Assembly: GCF_018599245.1 (NCBI RefSeq)
Contig: NZ_JAHEVJ010000005.1
Span: forward strand, 124,001 to 188,000
Source of the DNA: Aliiroseovarius lamellibrachiae
Lineage (GTDB): Bacteria > Pseudomonadota > Alphaproteobacteria > Rhodobacterales > Rhodobacteraceae
Direction of reading: 5' to 3'
Length of the DNA: 64,000 nucleotides
Shown here: in pieces, positions 26,999 to 35,924 of the stretch
How the letters are laid out: each line of letters opens with the position of its first letter
Position numbering within the stretch: position 1 is the first letter of the stretch
The notes under the pieces: model-generated
What the model saw: only the letters and a program-made list of their open reading frames with translations
Told to the model about the DNA's origin: nothing
Databases searched by the model: none
Program-made: the position numbers and the translations under genes

Positions 26999-28063
26999 AT
27001 GAAGGTTTTATCCGTGACCATCACTCGATTTTCTGATCTCAACATCGGCGGCGACAACCCTTGCTTTATTATTGCAGAAGTCTCAGCCAACCATAACAAT
27101 GACCTGAACCGTGCGCTGGAGATTGTAGAAGCCTCTGCAGAAGCAGGTGCAGATGCCGTGAAACTCCAAACCTATACACCAGACACTCTCACGATTCAGT
27201 CGGATCGCCCCGAATTTCAGGTATCCGGCACCATTTGGGAAGGTGAGACACTTTACTCTCTGTTCGCAAAGGCATCTCTGCCCTGGGAATGGCATGCCCC
27301 TATTTTTGAGAAAGCGCGCAGCCTTGGAATGCAGGTCCTTTCCACGCCTTTCGACTTCTCATCGGTTGAATTCCTGGAAGAGCATGGTGTCGATTTCTAC
27401 AAAATCGCCTCCAGCGAATTGGTTGATATTCCCCTGATTAAACGCGTTGCCCAAACAGGAAAACCCGTTCTTATCTCAACAGGAATGGGAACCCTGTCCG
27501 AAATCGAAGAGGCGGTTGACACCCTTCGCGCAAATGGATGCCCCGACATCTGCATGTTAAAATGCACAGCCGCGTATCCGGCTAAGGTTGACCAAGCAAA
27601 CCTGAACACAATGTCTGAATTTGCTCGGCGTTTCGACGTCATCCCCGGACTTTCAGATCACACAATGGAAACAACCGTGCCAACAGTTGCCGCAGCGTTG
27701 GGGGCTAAGGTCATTGAAAAGCACATTACCCTGTTGCGGTCAGATGGTGGCCCAGACGGTGCCTTTTCTCTTGAGCCTGCTGAATTCAAAGAGATGGTCG
27801 ATGCCGTGCGCAACGCCGAAAAAGCGCTTGGGCAAGTGGTGTTTGAACCCAGTGCCGATGAAGTCCGTCCACGTGATTTCCGACGGTCGCTATATGTTGT
27901 GAAAGCGATCAAAGCGGGAGAAACGTTCACCGCTGAAAACCTGCGCTCCATTAGGCCAGCAAACGGCCTGCACACGCGCAACTATGAAGTTGTTTTGGGG
28001 AAAACTGCCAAACAGGACATCCCAGCGGGCACCCCGTTGAATAAGGATCATTTTGATGCCTGA
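26999..28063 (+). CDS. pseI: Pseudaminic acid synthase PseI (NeuB family)
   Basis: The 354-residue protein has the NeuB barrel motifs FIIAEVSANHNND, AGADAVKLQTYTPDT, YKIASSELVDIPLI and ISTGMGTLSEIEEA. GLSDHTMET and KHITLLRSDGGPDGAFSLEP provide metal and phosphate ligands. A C-terminal SAF antifreeze-like domain begins near RRSLYVVKAIKAGE. It condenses the trideoxy-altrose with phosphoenolpyruvate. The DGGPD...FSLE form is that of PseI rather than sialic acid synthase. A GTG at 27014 with GAAGG upstream is an alternative start. Confidence 0.9.
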   Translation: MKVLSVTITRFSDLNIGGDNPCFIIAEVSANHNNDLNRALEIVEASAEAGADAVKLQTYTPDTLTIQSDRPEFQVSGTIWEGETLYSLFAKASLPWEWHAPIFEKARSLGMQVLSTPFDFSSVEFLEEHGVDFYKIASSELVDIPLIKRVAQTGKPVLISTGMGTLSEIEEAVDTLRANGCPDICMLKCTAAYPAKVDQANLNTMSEFARRFDVIPGLSDHTMETTVPTVAAALGAKVIEKHITLLRSDGGPDGAFSLEPAEFKEMVDAVRNAEKALGQVVFEPSADEVRPRDFRRSLYVVKAIKAGETFTAENLRSIRPANGLHTRNYEVVLGKTAKQDIPAGTPLNKDHFDA

Positions 28064-29300
28064 TAGCAAGACGATGCCCCCACTGGATCAAATTTCAGTC
28101 GTGGTGCCTACTAGTGGCGATTTGCAGGATATCTTCAAGGCGCCCGACATCCCGCCTTTCAGCAAAGAACTAACCGATTTTGTTGCGGCCTTATCGCGCG
28201 CGTTGATGAAAGACACAGAGGCCCGCGCGTATCCTGAAATCATTTCTTTGGCCCACTGGATGCGACCGCGCGCTTTACTGGATCTTTCTGAGCGGTTCAC
28301 TGCCTCTCATTCAGAGACCTCCATCCCCCTTGCACGCGGGGTTGCGTTGCATTTCGCACCGGGGAATGTGGACACAATTTTCCTATACTCAGCATTGCTT
28401 GCTGTGTTGACGGGGAACCGAAACATCGTGCGTATTTCGTCCCGTCAATCGCCACAAATTGAACTTCTCGTGCGTGTATTGAATAGCCTTTTGGAGAACC
28501 CCAAGTTTTCGGCCATGCGATCACGCCTCTTCATTGTTCGCTACGGACATGACGCCGAAATTACCGCTGCCCTTTCCAATGTTTGTGACCTTCGCGTCAT
28601 CTGGGGTGGCGACGAGACCGTCGCGAGCATCCGCGCCATTCCGTTGCCTGCACGTTCTAGGGATGTGAGTTTCCCCAACCGCTGGTCCCTCGCGGTTCTC
28701 CAAGCACAAGCTGTCCTTGATCAAGACGAAACCAAAATGGACATCCTTGCCAAAAACTTTGCCAATGACGCCTATTGGTTTGGGCAGATGGCATGCTCAT
28801 CGCCTCGACTGGCAGTGTGGGTTGGAGACAAGTCCACAGTCACCAAGGCCTCTGACCGCTTTTGGAATGCCGTTCGCCAACAAGCCAAACAGTTTGGAGA
28901 CGAAATCGCCCCGGTAAGTTTCGTTAACAAACTCGTCGCACAGAATATTGCCGCAATCGAAGGTTCGATAAAAAGCGTCCGCTCACTGGGTGACAATGTT
29001 GTTTCTGTAGGTGAATTGACAGATCCAAGCCGTCCAGACGATGACCTTTGTGTCGGAGAGGGCCTGTTTTGGGATGCTCGGATCGAGAACCTTGAAGACC
29101 TCGCGCCCGTGCTAGATAACCAAAGCCAGACCCTCATTAGTCACGGCATTCCCCACCAACGCTGGGTCGAGCTTATTCAGAAGCAAAGCTTGCGTATTGA
29201 CCGGATTGTGCCCTTTGGTGTTGCATTGCAATTTGGGCATGTCTGGGATGGAGTTGACTTACTGGTTGAGTTCTCTCGCATCGTCAGTCTAGAGGCTTAA
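28056..29300 (+). CDS. LuxC-like acyl-CoA reductase
   Basis: This 414-residue protein shows GVALHFAPGNVDTIFLYSAL and LLTGNRNIVRIS-like nucleotide-binding segments and GQMACSSPRLAVWVG, where Cys247 occupies the position of the acyl-accepting cysteine of LuxC. LuxC reduces an acyl group to the aldehyde with NADPH, receiving it from acyl-LuxE. The ATG at 28056, after AAGGATC, overlaps the end of pseI, so it is the last gene of the pse operon and not of the LuxE operon 19 kb away. No luxA or luxB is present, so bioluminescence is not the role; acyl chemistry on the nonulosonic acid is inferred. Confidence 0.8.
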   Translation: MPDSKTMPPLDQISVVVPTSGDLQDIFKAPDIPPFSKELTDFVAALSRALMKDTEARAYPEIISLAHWMRPRALLDLSERFTASHSETSIPLARGVALHFAPGNVDTIFLYSALLAVLTGNRNIVRISSRQSPQIELLVRVLNSLLENPKFSAMRSRLFIVRYGHDAEITAALSNVCDLRVIWGGDETVASIRAIPLPARSRDVSFPNRWSLAVLQAQAVLDQDETKMDILAKNFANDAYWFGQMACSSPRLAVWVGDKSTVTKASDRFWNAVRQQAKQFGDEIAPVSFVNKLVAQNIAAIEGSIKSVRSLGDNVVSVGELTDPSRPDDDLCVGEGLFWDARIENLEDLAPVLDNQSQTLISHGIPHQRWVELIQKQSLRIDRIVPFGVALQFGHVWDGVDLLVEFSRIVSLEA

Positions 29301-29356
29301 GGAAGTCCAGTAAAAATCGGCATCAGACTGGAAAAGGCATCATATGAAGGCCACTG

Positions 29357-30061
29357 TCAGATACGGCGCATCCGCCCATAAATCCGCCGCGCACGACGCC
29401 CGGGTAGCTTCACGAACATCGCCGCTGTCAGGTAAAACACATAAAAATCCATCCGAAGCGACTTATGCTTTTGATAGATCAAATCTATCCGGGCCTTCCG
29501 CGGGACAGAGCGGCGGATATAGACCGCTTCGGTCTCATCAGGGCTCGCGCATTGCGCCAGAATCCATTCCTCGTGACGATGAAATACCACCGACGCAAGG
29601 CCCGTAATGCCGGGACGATCTTTCAGCACCTGACGATAGATATCAGGACAGGCCCGCACATATCGCGGTTCCGGCGGACGGGGGCCAACAAAGCTGATGT
29701 CCCCCTTCAGCACATTGATCACCTGCGGCAGCTCATCCAAACGCGTTTTGCGCAGCTTGCGTCCCAAAGGTGTGATCCGTGATGATTTATGCCCACCGGT
29801 CACCCCCTTATTGTCGCGATCAGCAACAATCGACATGGTGCGGACTTTATAAAGGCGAAACTTGCGGCGGGCCGTTTTCATCCGCACCGAACGATACAAA
29901 AACGGGTGACCGTCCTGGCGTATGACAATCACATACAGCACCAGAATGATCGGCGCGATAAACACCGATAATGTGCACGCAAGCACAAGGTCACATACGC
30001 GTTTTACACTCAGCGTTCTGCCCCCAAACCACAGCCGAAGCTTACGCCCCGTCATACCCAT
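29357..30061 (-). CDS. Polyprenyl-phosphate sugar phosphotransferase (bacterial sugar transferase)
   Basis: About 234 residues with one N-terminal membrane segment (VLACTLSVFIAPIILVLYVI) and the catalytic block of the PglC/WbaP/WcaJ C-terminal type: FRLYKVRTM, RLDELPQVINVLKGDISFVG, PRPPEPRYV and RPGITGLASV. It would transfer a sugar phosphate from a UDP-sugar to undecaprenyl phosphate, starting a surface polysaccharide repeat unit. The chosen start overlaps the ugd stop; the frame is open further upstream to 30112. It is convergent with the LuxC-like gene. Confidence 0.85.
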   Translation of the reverse strand: MGMTGRKLRLWFGGRTLSVKRVCDLVLACTLSVFIAPIILVLYVIVIRQDGHPFLYRSVRMKTARRKFRLYKVRTMSIVADRDNKGVTGGHKSSRITPLGRKLRKTRLDELPQVINVLKGDISFVGPRPPEPRYVRACPDIYRQVLKDRPGITGLASVVFHRHEEWILAQCASPDETEAVYIRRSVPRKARIDLIYQKHKSLRMDFYVFYLTAAMFVKLPGRRARRIYGRMRRI

Positions 30062-31370
30062 ACCCAATGCGTCCAATCGAAGTATAGGCTTCGAATCCCG
30101 CACGTTTTGCATCTTTACCAGCGTATATATTGCGCAAATCCGCCAGTCGAGGGGCAGACATCCGTTTCGCCAACCGCTTCAAATCCAAGGCCCGGAATTC
30201 GTTCCATTCCGTTAGCAAAACCACCGCATCGGCATTTTGCGCGGCTTTATACGGGTCGTCGATCCAATGCGCGCCGGGCAAAAGCGCCTCGCCTTCGTGG
30301 CGCCCTTGGGGATCCACCACCCGCACTTTCGCGCCGCTGCCGATTAACGCCGGCACAATCGTCAGGCTGGGGGCATCCCGCATGTCATCGGTGTTTGGCT
30401 TAAACGTCACGCCCAGAACGGCAATAGTTTTCCCATTCACCGAGCCGTCGCACATGTCCATGATCTTGTCGATCATACGACGCTTCATTTCTTCGTTCAC
30501 GGTGATGACAGTTTCGGTGATCTGCATCGGCAGGCCGTGTTCTTGGCCAATCCGCGCCAGGGCTTTGGTGTCTTTGGGGAAACAGCTTCCGCCATATCCC
30601 GGTCCCGCGTGCAGGAATTTATTGCCGATCCGACCGTCAAGCCCAACCCCCTTTGACACTTGTTTCACGTCCGCACCGACCCGTTCGCACAGGGCAGCGA
30701 TTTCGTTCACAAAGGTGATCTTGGTCGCCAGAAACGCGTTGGCCGCGTATTTGATCATCTCGGCGCTTTCCAGATCGGTGGTGACGATGGGGAATTCGCG
30801 CAAGAAAAGCGGGCGATAGATGTCGGCCATCACCTCTGACGCCGCATCCGACTGTATCCCGACAACCACACGATCCGGGCGCATAAAGTCGTCAATCGCC
30901 GCCCCTTCGCGCAGAAATTCCGGGTTTGAGGCCACATCAAAGTCCAAATCTGGCCGCGCCTTGTGGATGATCTGTTTCACCCGGCGATTGGTGCCAACAG
31001 GCACGGTCGACTTGGTCACCACCACGGTATAGCCGTCAATGGCTTCGGCAATTTCTTCTGCCGCGGCAAACACATAGGTCAGATCCGCGTGACCGTCGCC
31101 GCGCCGCGTGGGTGTTCCCACAGCGATAAACACCGCATCGGATTGGGCGACCGCATCGGCCAGATCAAGCGAAAAGGACAGCCGCCCCGCCGCCACATTC
31201 TTCGCCATCAGCTCATCCAGGCCCGGTTCGTAAATTGGAACTTCACCTCTGTTGAGCATGTCAATCTTGCCGGGATCTTTATCCACGCAAATGACTTCAT
31301 GCCCAAAATCTGAGAAACAAACCCCCGAAACCAGACCAACATAGCCTGTCCCGATCATTGCAATTTTCAT
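30042..31370 (-). CDS. ugd: UDP-glucose 6-dehydrogenase
   Basis: A 442-residue enzyme oxidising UDP-glucose to UDP-glucuronate. It shows the Rossmann motif MKIAMIGTGYVGLVSG, the VGTPTRRGD segment, SNPEFLREGAAIDDF, the catalytic cysteine in GPGYGGSCFPKDT and the C-terminal VLGVTFKPNTDDMRDAPS. ATG at 31370 is preceded by GAGGG. Upstream and overlapping with the sugar transferase gene, it supplies a uronic acid precursor for capsule or exopolysaccharide. Confidence 0.93.
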   Translation of the reverse strand: MKIAMIGTGYVGLVSGVCFSDFGHEVICVDKDPGKIDMLNRGEVPIYEPGLDELMAKNVAAGRLSFSLDLADAVAQSDAVFIAVGTPTRRGDGHADLTYVFAAAEEIAEAIDGYTVVVTKSTVPVGTNRRVKQIIHKARPDLDFDVASNPEFLREGAAIDDFMRPDRVVVGIQSDAASEVMADIYRPLFLREFPIVTTDLESAEMIKYAANAFLATKITFVNEIAALCERVGADVKQVSKGVGLDGRIGNKFLHAGPGYGGSCFPKDTKALARIGQEHGLPMQITETVITVNEEMKRRMIDKIMDMCDGSVNGKTIAVLGVTFKPNTDDMRDAPSLTIVPALIGSGAKVRVVDPQGRHEGEALLPGAHWIDDPYKAAQNADAVVLLTEWNEFRALDLKRLAKRMSAPRLADLRNIYAGKDAKRAGFEAYTSIGRIGYGYDGA

Positions 31371-31645
31371 ATCTACTGCCCTCTTAAAGCGTTTCGGGAT
31401 AAACGTGCGGCACATGCTTATTTCGAAACGCCCACAACTTCGATCAATCTTTTGCCTCTCGGATCTTTTCCATTTTAGGTGAATCCGAAATGCTTTCGCT
31501 GTGGTAATTCTTATCTAATTGGGATGCGACATCACACCCCCGGTGTCAACGAAAACTGCCCAATTGGCGGGGGAATTCCGCCACATCACCGCCCCATTTT
31601 CATGCTCTCTTGCACAGATCCAAGTTGATATGATGAGGTGCGCCT

Positions 31646-32260
31646 ATGATCAGAACTTTTGCCATTTCCGCAACTTTCGCGCTTGTCGCCGCGCTGTCCA
31701 CCGCCGAGGCAGGATGCAGGTTGCATTCCGTCGCGGGGGCCAATCAGGCCTTGCCGGCCAAGAAAGTGAATCTTTCATTGCTCAATGCCGCGCTGGTCGC
31801 CGAGGTGAATTATGCGCGCTGCACCAAAGGTCTACCCGCATTGAAGGGCGTCGCGGCCCTCAGCAAGCAGGCCGATGGGCATAGCAAATGGATGGCACGA
31901 TCACGACAGCTGACCCACAAAGGGCGCAACTCGTTGGGCGGTCGCCTCAAAGGGTCCGGCGTTCGGTTTCGCACAGGGGCCGAAAATATCGGTGTGTTTC
32001 ATGTGTATCAGATTGATGGCGTGATGACGCGGGACGTTGATATTCGCACCTGCCGAATCGCTTACATGGACGGCAAAACCGTCCCCCGCCACAGCTATGC
32101 GTCGCTCGCTAAAATGTCGGTGCACTATTGGATGGCCTCTCCAAAACACCGAAAAAACCTTCTGAACCGTAAAATCCAGCTTCTCGGCAACGGATCTGGC
32201 ATCGATTCTAAGGCCGCCCGATGCGGAAAAATCTATATGACTCAGATTTTTGCGGGTTAA
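31646..32260 (+). CDS. Secreted CAP/SCP-domain protein
   Basis: A 204-residue protein with a cleavable signal peptide (MIRTFAISATFALVAALSTAEA). The CAP domain has LLNAALVAEVNYAR, HSKWMARSRQLTHKG, GAENIG and MSVHYWMASPKHRKNLLN, which contain the conserved His and Glu positions. Bacterial CAP proteins are extracellular and of poorly known function. It is monocistronic, with 275 bp upstream to the divergent ugd gene in which I see no other gene. Confidence 0.82.
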   Translation: MIRTFAISATFALVAALSTAEAGCRLHSVAGANQALPAKKVNLSLLNAALVAEVNYARCTKGLPALKGVAALSKQADGHSKWMARSRQLTHKGRNSLGGRLKGSGVRFRTGAENIGVFHVYQIDGVMTRDVDIRTCRIAYMDGKTVPRHSYASLAKMSVHYWMASPKHRKNLLNRKIQLLGNGSGIDSKAARCGKIYMTQIFAG

Positions 32261-32431
32261 TGGTAAAGCTATGGCCGCATATATGGCATTGCTGCCACAG
32301 GGGCGGCCTCTTCTTGCATCTGATCGCTTGTTTCCAAAATCAAGCTTTCAAAATAAGCCAACTTATGGCAAACACAGTCCGAAGGCACGTCTTGCAGGCG
32401 CGGCCCGTTAATTAACTTATGGAGTAATACA

Positions 32432-32629
32432 ATGAAAAAAGTAATCGCTCTGGCCGCTGCTGGCCTGATCGCCGCTACCCCACTCGTAGCTGGTAACCTG
32501 GAAACCCCAACTGTTGAGCCTGAGCTGATCGTTGTTGAAGAAGCTTCTTCTTCGCTGAACGGCACCACCGGCGCTCTGTTGGGCCTGGCTCTCGTAGGCG
32601 GCATCATTGCTGTTGCTTCGGGCACCTAA
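32432..32629 (+). CDS. Small exported protein, YjbE/GfcA-like by context
   Basis: A 65-residue peptide with a signal sequence (MKKVIALAAAGLIAATPLVAG), a short acidic middle and a hydrophobic Gly/Ala tail (GALLGLALVGGIIAVASGT). GGAG precedes the ATG by about seven bases and a strong terminator follows, so it is a separate and probably well expressed gene. It faces the YjbF and YjbH genes. In enterobacteria the yjbEFGH and gfcABCDE operons also start with a small Ser/Thr/Ala-rich exported protein (YjbE, GfcA). Sequence similarity is too short to prove homology. Confidence 0.7.
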   Translation: MKKVIALAAAGLIAATPLVAGNLETPTVEPELIVVEEASSSLNGTTGALLGLALVGGIIAVASGT

Positions 32630-32664
32630 GAATAAAAAGCTTTTGGTGTTTTGCTAAAAGTTTG

Positions 32665-32697
32665 AACGGTAAGCCTTTTGGCTTACCGTTTTTTTTG
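32665..32697 (+). terminator. Rho-independent terminator after the 65-residue gene
   Basis: ACGGTAAGCC and GGCTTACCGT form a perfect 10-bp stem with a TTTT loop, followed by an eight-base T run. Confidence 0.92.
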
Positions 32698-32733
32698 TGC
32701 TTTCCCCCAACTGATGGGCAAACCCGCCTGACG

Positions 32734-32773
32734 TAAAAAAGGCCCCAGCACTTATCACAAGCGCCGGAGCCTC
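32734..32773 (-). terminator. Rho-independent terminator after the yjbH-yjbF operon
   Basis: On the minus strand GGCTCC...GGGGCC form an imperfect hairpin with an internal stem, followed by TTTTTTAC. It lies about 55 bp after the yjbF stop and back to back with the terminator of the convergent small gene. Confidence 0.75.
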
Positions 32774-32827
32774 ATTTTCCGATATCTCTTTTGCCCCCTG
32801 TGCGGGCAATAAAAGGCGCCGAATGCT

Positions 32828-33577
32828 TTAACGCAACGGCTGAACGATCAGGTATTTAACCGATTGGCTGACCCATTGACGCGATTTAACCACGCGCCCG
32901 GACCCATCCACCCAATACAGGTTTTCGAATGAAATACCCGCGGGGTGCTTACATGCCTCACGCAAGATCATGGCGTTTGCGTCAATCTCGCCAATCGCCA
33001 CCCGCTCGGATTTCACCTTCGACAGCTCGCAATTTGCCACCAGAACCGAGTTTTCGCCCTGCCCGCTTAGATGTTCATAGGTCCGCGTGTAGGCGCCCGG
33101 TCGACGCGCATGGATGGCCGCAGCCGCAGTCGAAAACTCGGATGCCATCAGGTCATCGCCCAATCCACGGGTCGCGCTAAGCACGCCACCACGCAACGTG
33201 ATGCTCTGCCCCTGCGCACTCATCCAGGTTTGATATCCGCCATTGGTTTGCACGGGGGTCATCGCAGACACCGCCGCATTGCTTTCGCGAACAACCAATG
33301 CAATCGGGCCGGGCGTGGCGGCCAATGCGCCGCGCACCACCTTATCTGTGTCGCCCGCTTTCGGGGCCGCCGCAGTGGCAGATTTATCTGCCCCCCCTGC
33401 GATCGAGCCAACTTTTTTCACGACGCCGCTGCCGATTCCTTTGACCAGCCCGCCCCACATCCGCGGGAGTTGCGTTGTTTTCTGGTCAGATCCACAAGCC
33501 GTCAAACCCACGATCATTGCCGTCGCAATGCAAATACTCTTCGTTTTGCTCGCCTTCAAAAAATCGGTACGCATCAT
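32828..33577 (-). CDS. YjbF/GfcB family lipoprotein
   Basis: A 249-residue lipoprotein. The signal peptide ends IVGLTACGSD and the mature protein is of the YjbF/GfcB type (segments MWGGLVKG, YQTWMSAQGQSITLRGGVLS, TRGLGDDLMAS and a final NLYWVDGSGRVVKSRQWVS). These outer-membrane-anchored proteins act in group 4 capsule or exopolysaccharide secretion. ATG at 33577 overlaps the stop of the yjbH-like gene by ATGA, so they form one operon in the order H-F. Confidence 0.83.
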   Translation of the reverse strand: MMRTDFLKASKTKSICIATAMIVGLTACGSDQKTTQLPRMWGGLVKGIGSGVVKKVGSIAGGADKSATAAAPKAGDTDKVVRGALAATPGPIALVVRESNAAVSAMTPVQTNGGYQTWMSAQGQSITLRGGVLSATRGLGDDLMASEFSTAAAAIHARRPGAYTRTYEHLSGQGENSVLVANCELSKVKSERVAIGEIDANAMILREACKHPAGISFENLYWVDGSGRVVKSRQWVSQSVKYLIVQPLR

Positions 33578-35685
33578 CTCCAGAATTTCCCCCAACGCGA
33601 CGCCAGCGCATCACCGTGGCCATCATTGACCCACTCAAACAATCTTCCTTCAACCTCGACACGCGCACCACCATCACGGGCGAGCGACTGGATATCCGTA
33701 ACGGATTTCCCTTTTGAGGGTTGGCCAAGCGCCCATTCCAATGGGATCGTAAAGCGAATACCCTTGTCGAAAGAGCCCTCACCATATTCCTCCGCAGAAA
33801 TATCTGTGATCGTGGCATAGGCACCAACCGTCCAGCCATTGTTGAACTTTCGGTCAACCGCCAAGGTCGCGCCCCAATCACCGGCCAGATATTTCCCGGC
33901 ATGAACGGTCGAGATGAACCCGTTGTTCCAGTCATAATAGGCTGAAACATGGCCCGTGGTGGTGCTGTAATCCTGAAAGCCGAAAAGCTGATCATAATCG
34001 CGTTGCTTGACCCAGGCGACTTCCGCCCCCAAGGCAAGTCGGCTGTCCACCGGTTTCCAAAGAAGCTCTGCGGACGCCCCCCCAAACATGCTCTCAAGAT
34101 AGCCAACTGTCACACGGCTATAAAGGTTCTTACCGGGGCGGGCGTACCACGCGGCGGTCAGATGTTCGATTGCCGGGTCGCCTTGTTGCGCATAAATCGG
34201 CCCGTGGGTGCGCACGGGTTGGATGTTGGTCGGCGCGACCTCGCCTGTCCCGATATTGCCCCAGATGGATTTTGTCACCGCACCAGACAGGATCAAACTT
34301 GGGGTGATTTCATAACTGGCGGCGGCGCGGATCCCAACTTCGGTGCGCACCGGATTGTCCGGGTCGAAAAGGCTCAGCTCTGCGTAAGGTGTAAGGGACC
34401 ATTTAAACCGGGGGAACACATCAGGGGTTCGCACCAGATCCTTGTTGCCGAGGTCCGCTTCTACAATTTCTGCATGTTTAAAGATCTCGGACGAAGATGC
34501 GTTTTCCAGCCGCTCAAGATCCGAACGCTTTACCACCACAGACGAAAGCGGCAACCCGCGTTCGGTCAAGGTGATGCGAAATGTCTCTACGGATGCGGGC
34601 ATAACACGGGTCAGCAAGCGCGATGCACGCCCAACGGCCTGCGCCGGTGAGAAGTAGCGATTGTTGATCACCCGAAGTTCAACCGCATGTCCTGACAAGG
34701 ACATGGCTTCCAGTCCCTGCCCATCTTTGGCCAGCTCCGCCGACAGCAGTTTTTGCAAATCGGTTTTGTTGGTCGGGTCAGAGATCCAGTCTGCGGACCA
34801 GGTTTTTGCGTCATAAGATCCGCGCGGCGCAACAGGCAGCGGCGCCTTTTCCAACCCCGAGCGTGCGGCGGGGCGACGGGCATTAAATTGCATCGTCATC
34901 TGCGCGCCCAATGTCTCGCCATTCAGATAGAACAGGGACAGGTTGGTGATCGGCGAAAGCTTGTAGTCAATCCCAAAGCTAAGCGGCGATTTATACTCAA
35001 GAATACCAACATCCGCTTCGCGGGCGTAGATGTCAGACGAGTATTCCGCCTTTAGGGTCAGCTTATCATTCACCTGATATGAAATACCGCCAAATGGCGC
35101 AAAATCACCACGGAACCATTGGCCCGCGCTCAGCGTGCCGCCTTCGCCATAGTCCCAAACAGGTCGCGACCCAAAGGTTTGGCCGAGCGAATTGCGCCCC
35201 CCCAGACGGCCCCAGCCAAGACCACCGGTCACGCGCAGGCGGTTGTCCAGAAGGGATTTGGTCGCGACGATATATTCGCTGGAGTAAACGCCGGTGCCGA
35301 TAAAGTCGTTCAGACCGATGGACACGGCGGGCAGGTATTTGCTTTCATTCAGCAGGCGAAACCGAACGTCAAAGCTCCGATCGTAATAGTCGTATGCCCC
35401 GCCGCCGCCGAACATCGCCAGTTTTGTATAGCGAAAGCTCGCTGTCAGACGCGGTGTGACCTGAAATGTCAGCGCCCCACGGGCTTGCGGCCCATATTGC
35501 ACATAGGTCAGCACAAATTCGCTATCTGGCGCCACTTCGGCTGTGGGAAGATCCACAAGACCCGGCATACCAATAATGTTGTAAGACGTTGAAACCGTGC
35601 TAATTTCAGCCGCCGCCAGATTTGGCAAAGCAGCCATAATGGCCCCAATTGCCAGAGATTTAGTTGCGCGCCCCCGCATGACCAT
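33574..35685 (-). CDS. YjbH/GfcD family outer-membrane beta-barrel protein
   Basis: A 703-residue protein with a signal peptide (ending NLAAA), then many short amphipathic strands such as GGLGWGRLGG and ALTFQVTPRLTASFRYTKL. The N-terminal SYNIIGMPGLVDLPTAEVAPD segment is typical of YjbH-domain proteins. YjbH/GfcD are large outer-membrane proteins of exopolysaccharide and group 4 capsule systems, with two barrel regions separated by a periplasmic part (here about residues 290-410). It is the first gene of a two-gene operon with the YjbF-like lipoprotein. The start may be two codons downstream. Confidence 0.85.
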   Translation of the reverse strand: MVMRGRATKSLAIGAIMAALPNLAAAEISTVSTSYNIIGMPGLVDLPTAEVAPDSEFVLTYVQYGPQARGALTFQVTPRLTASFRYTKLAMFGGGGAYDYYDRSFDVRFRLLNESKYLPAVSIGLNDFIGTGVYSSEYIVATKSLLDNRLRVTGGLGWGRLGGRNSLGQTFGSRPVWDYGEGGTLSAGQWFRGDFAPFGGISYQVNDKLTLKAEYSSDIYAREADVGILEYKSPLSFGIDYKLSPITNLSLFYLNGETLGAQMTMQFNARRPAARSGLEKAPLPVAPRGSYDAKTWSADWISDPTNKTDLQKLLSAELAKDGQGLEAMSLSGHAVELRVINNRYFSPAQAVGRASRLLTRVMPASVETFRITLTERGLPLSSVVVKRSDLERLENASSSEIFKHAEIVEADLGNKDLVRTPDVFPRFKWSLTPYAELSLFDPDNPVRTEVGIRAAASYEITPSLILSGAVTKSIWGNIGTGEVAPTNIQPVRTHGPIYAQQGDPAIEHLTAAWYARPGKNLYSRVTVGYLESMFGGASAELLWKPVDSRLALGAEVAWVKQRDYDQLFGFQDYSTTTGHVSAYYDWNNGFISTVHAGKYLAGDWGATLAVDRKFNNGWTVGAYATITDISAEEYGEGSFDKGIRFTIPLEWALGQPSKGKSVTDIQSLARDGGARVEVEGRLFEWVNDGHGDALASRWGKFWR

Positions 35686-35924
35686 AATCCATATTAAGTA
35701 AAGTTCCCCCTTCCTTACAGGATGGCAAGGGCGAAAGCATCCTCAAACACCGTGATTACGAATTTCCATGCAAGTTGTCGCCCAATTGCACAGATGCTCG
35801 CCCCGCGGTGTCGCCAGCCGCATTCCCCCACGTCGCAGGTGCGCGTTGTAACGCCACGTTACCAGCGTACCCGGCCAAGGCGTTGCTATAGTCAAACGAA
35901 AGCCAAAATACGTGAGAGCGCACC

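Noticed and set aside
33071-35592. Plus-strand open frames of 150-250 codons opposite the yjbF/yjbH genes
   Set aside because: They are antisense to well-supported lipoprotein and beta-barrel genes, with Arg/His/Pro-rich composition typical of shadows in GC-rich DNA.
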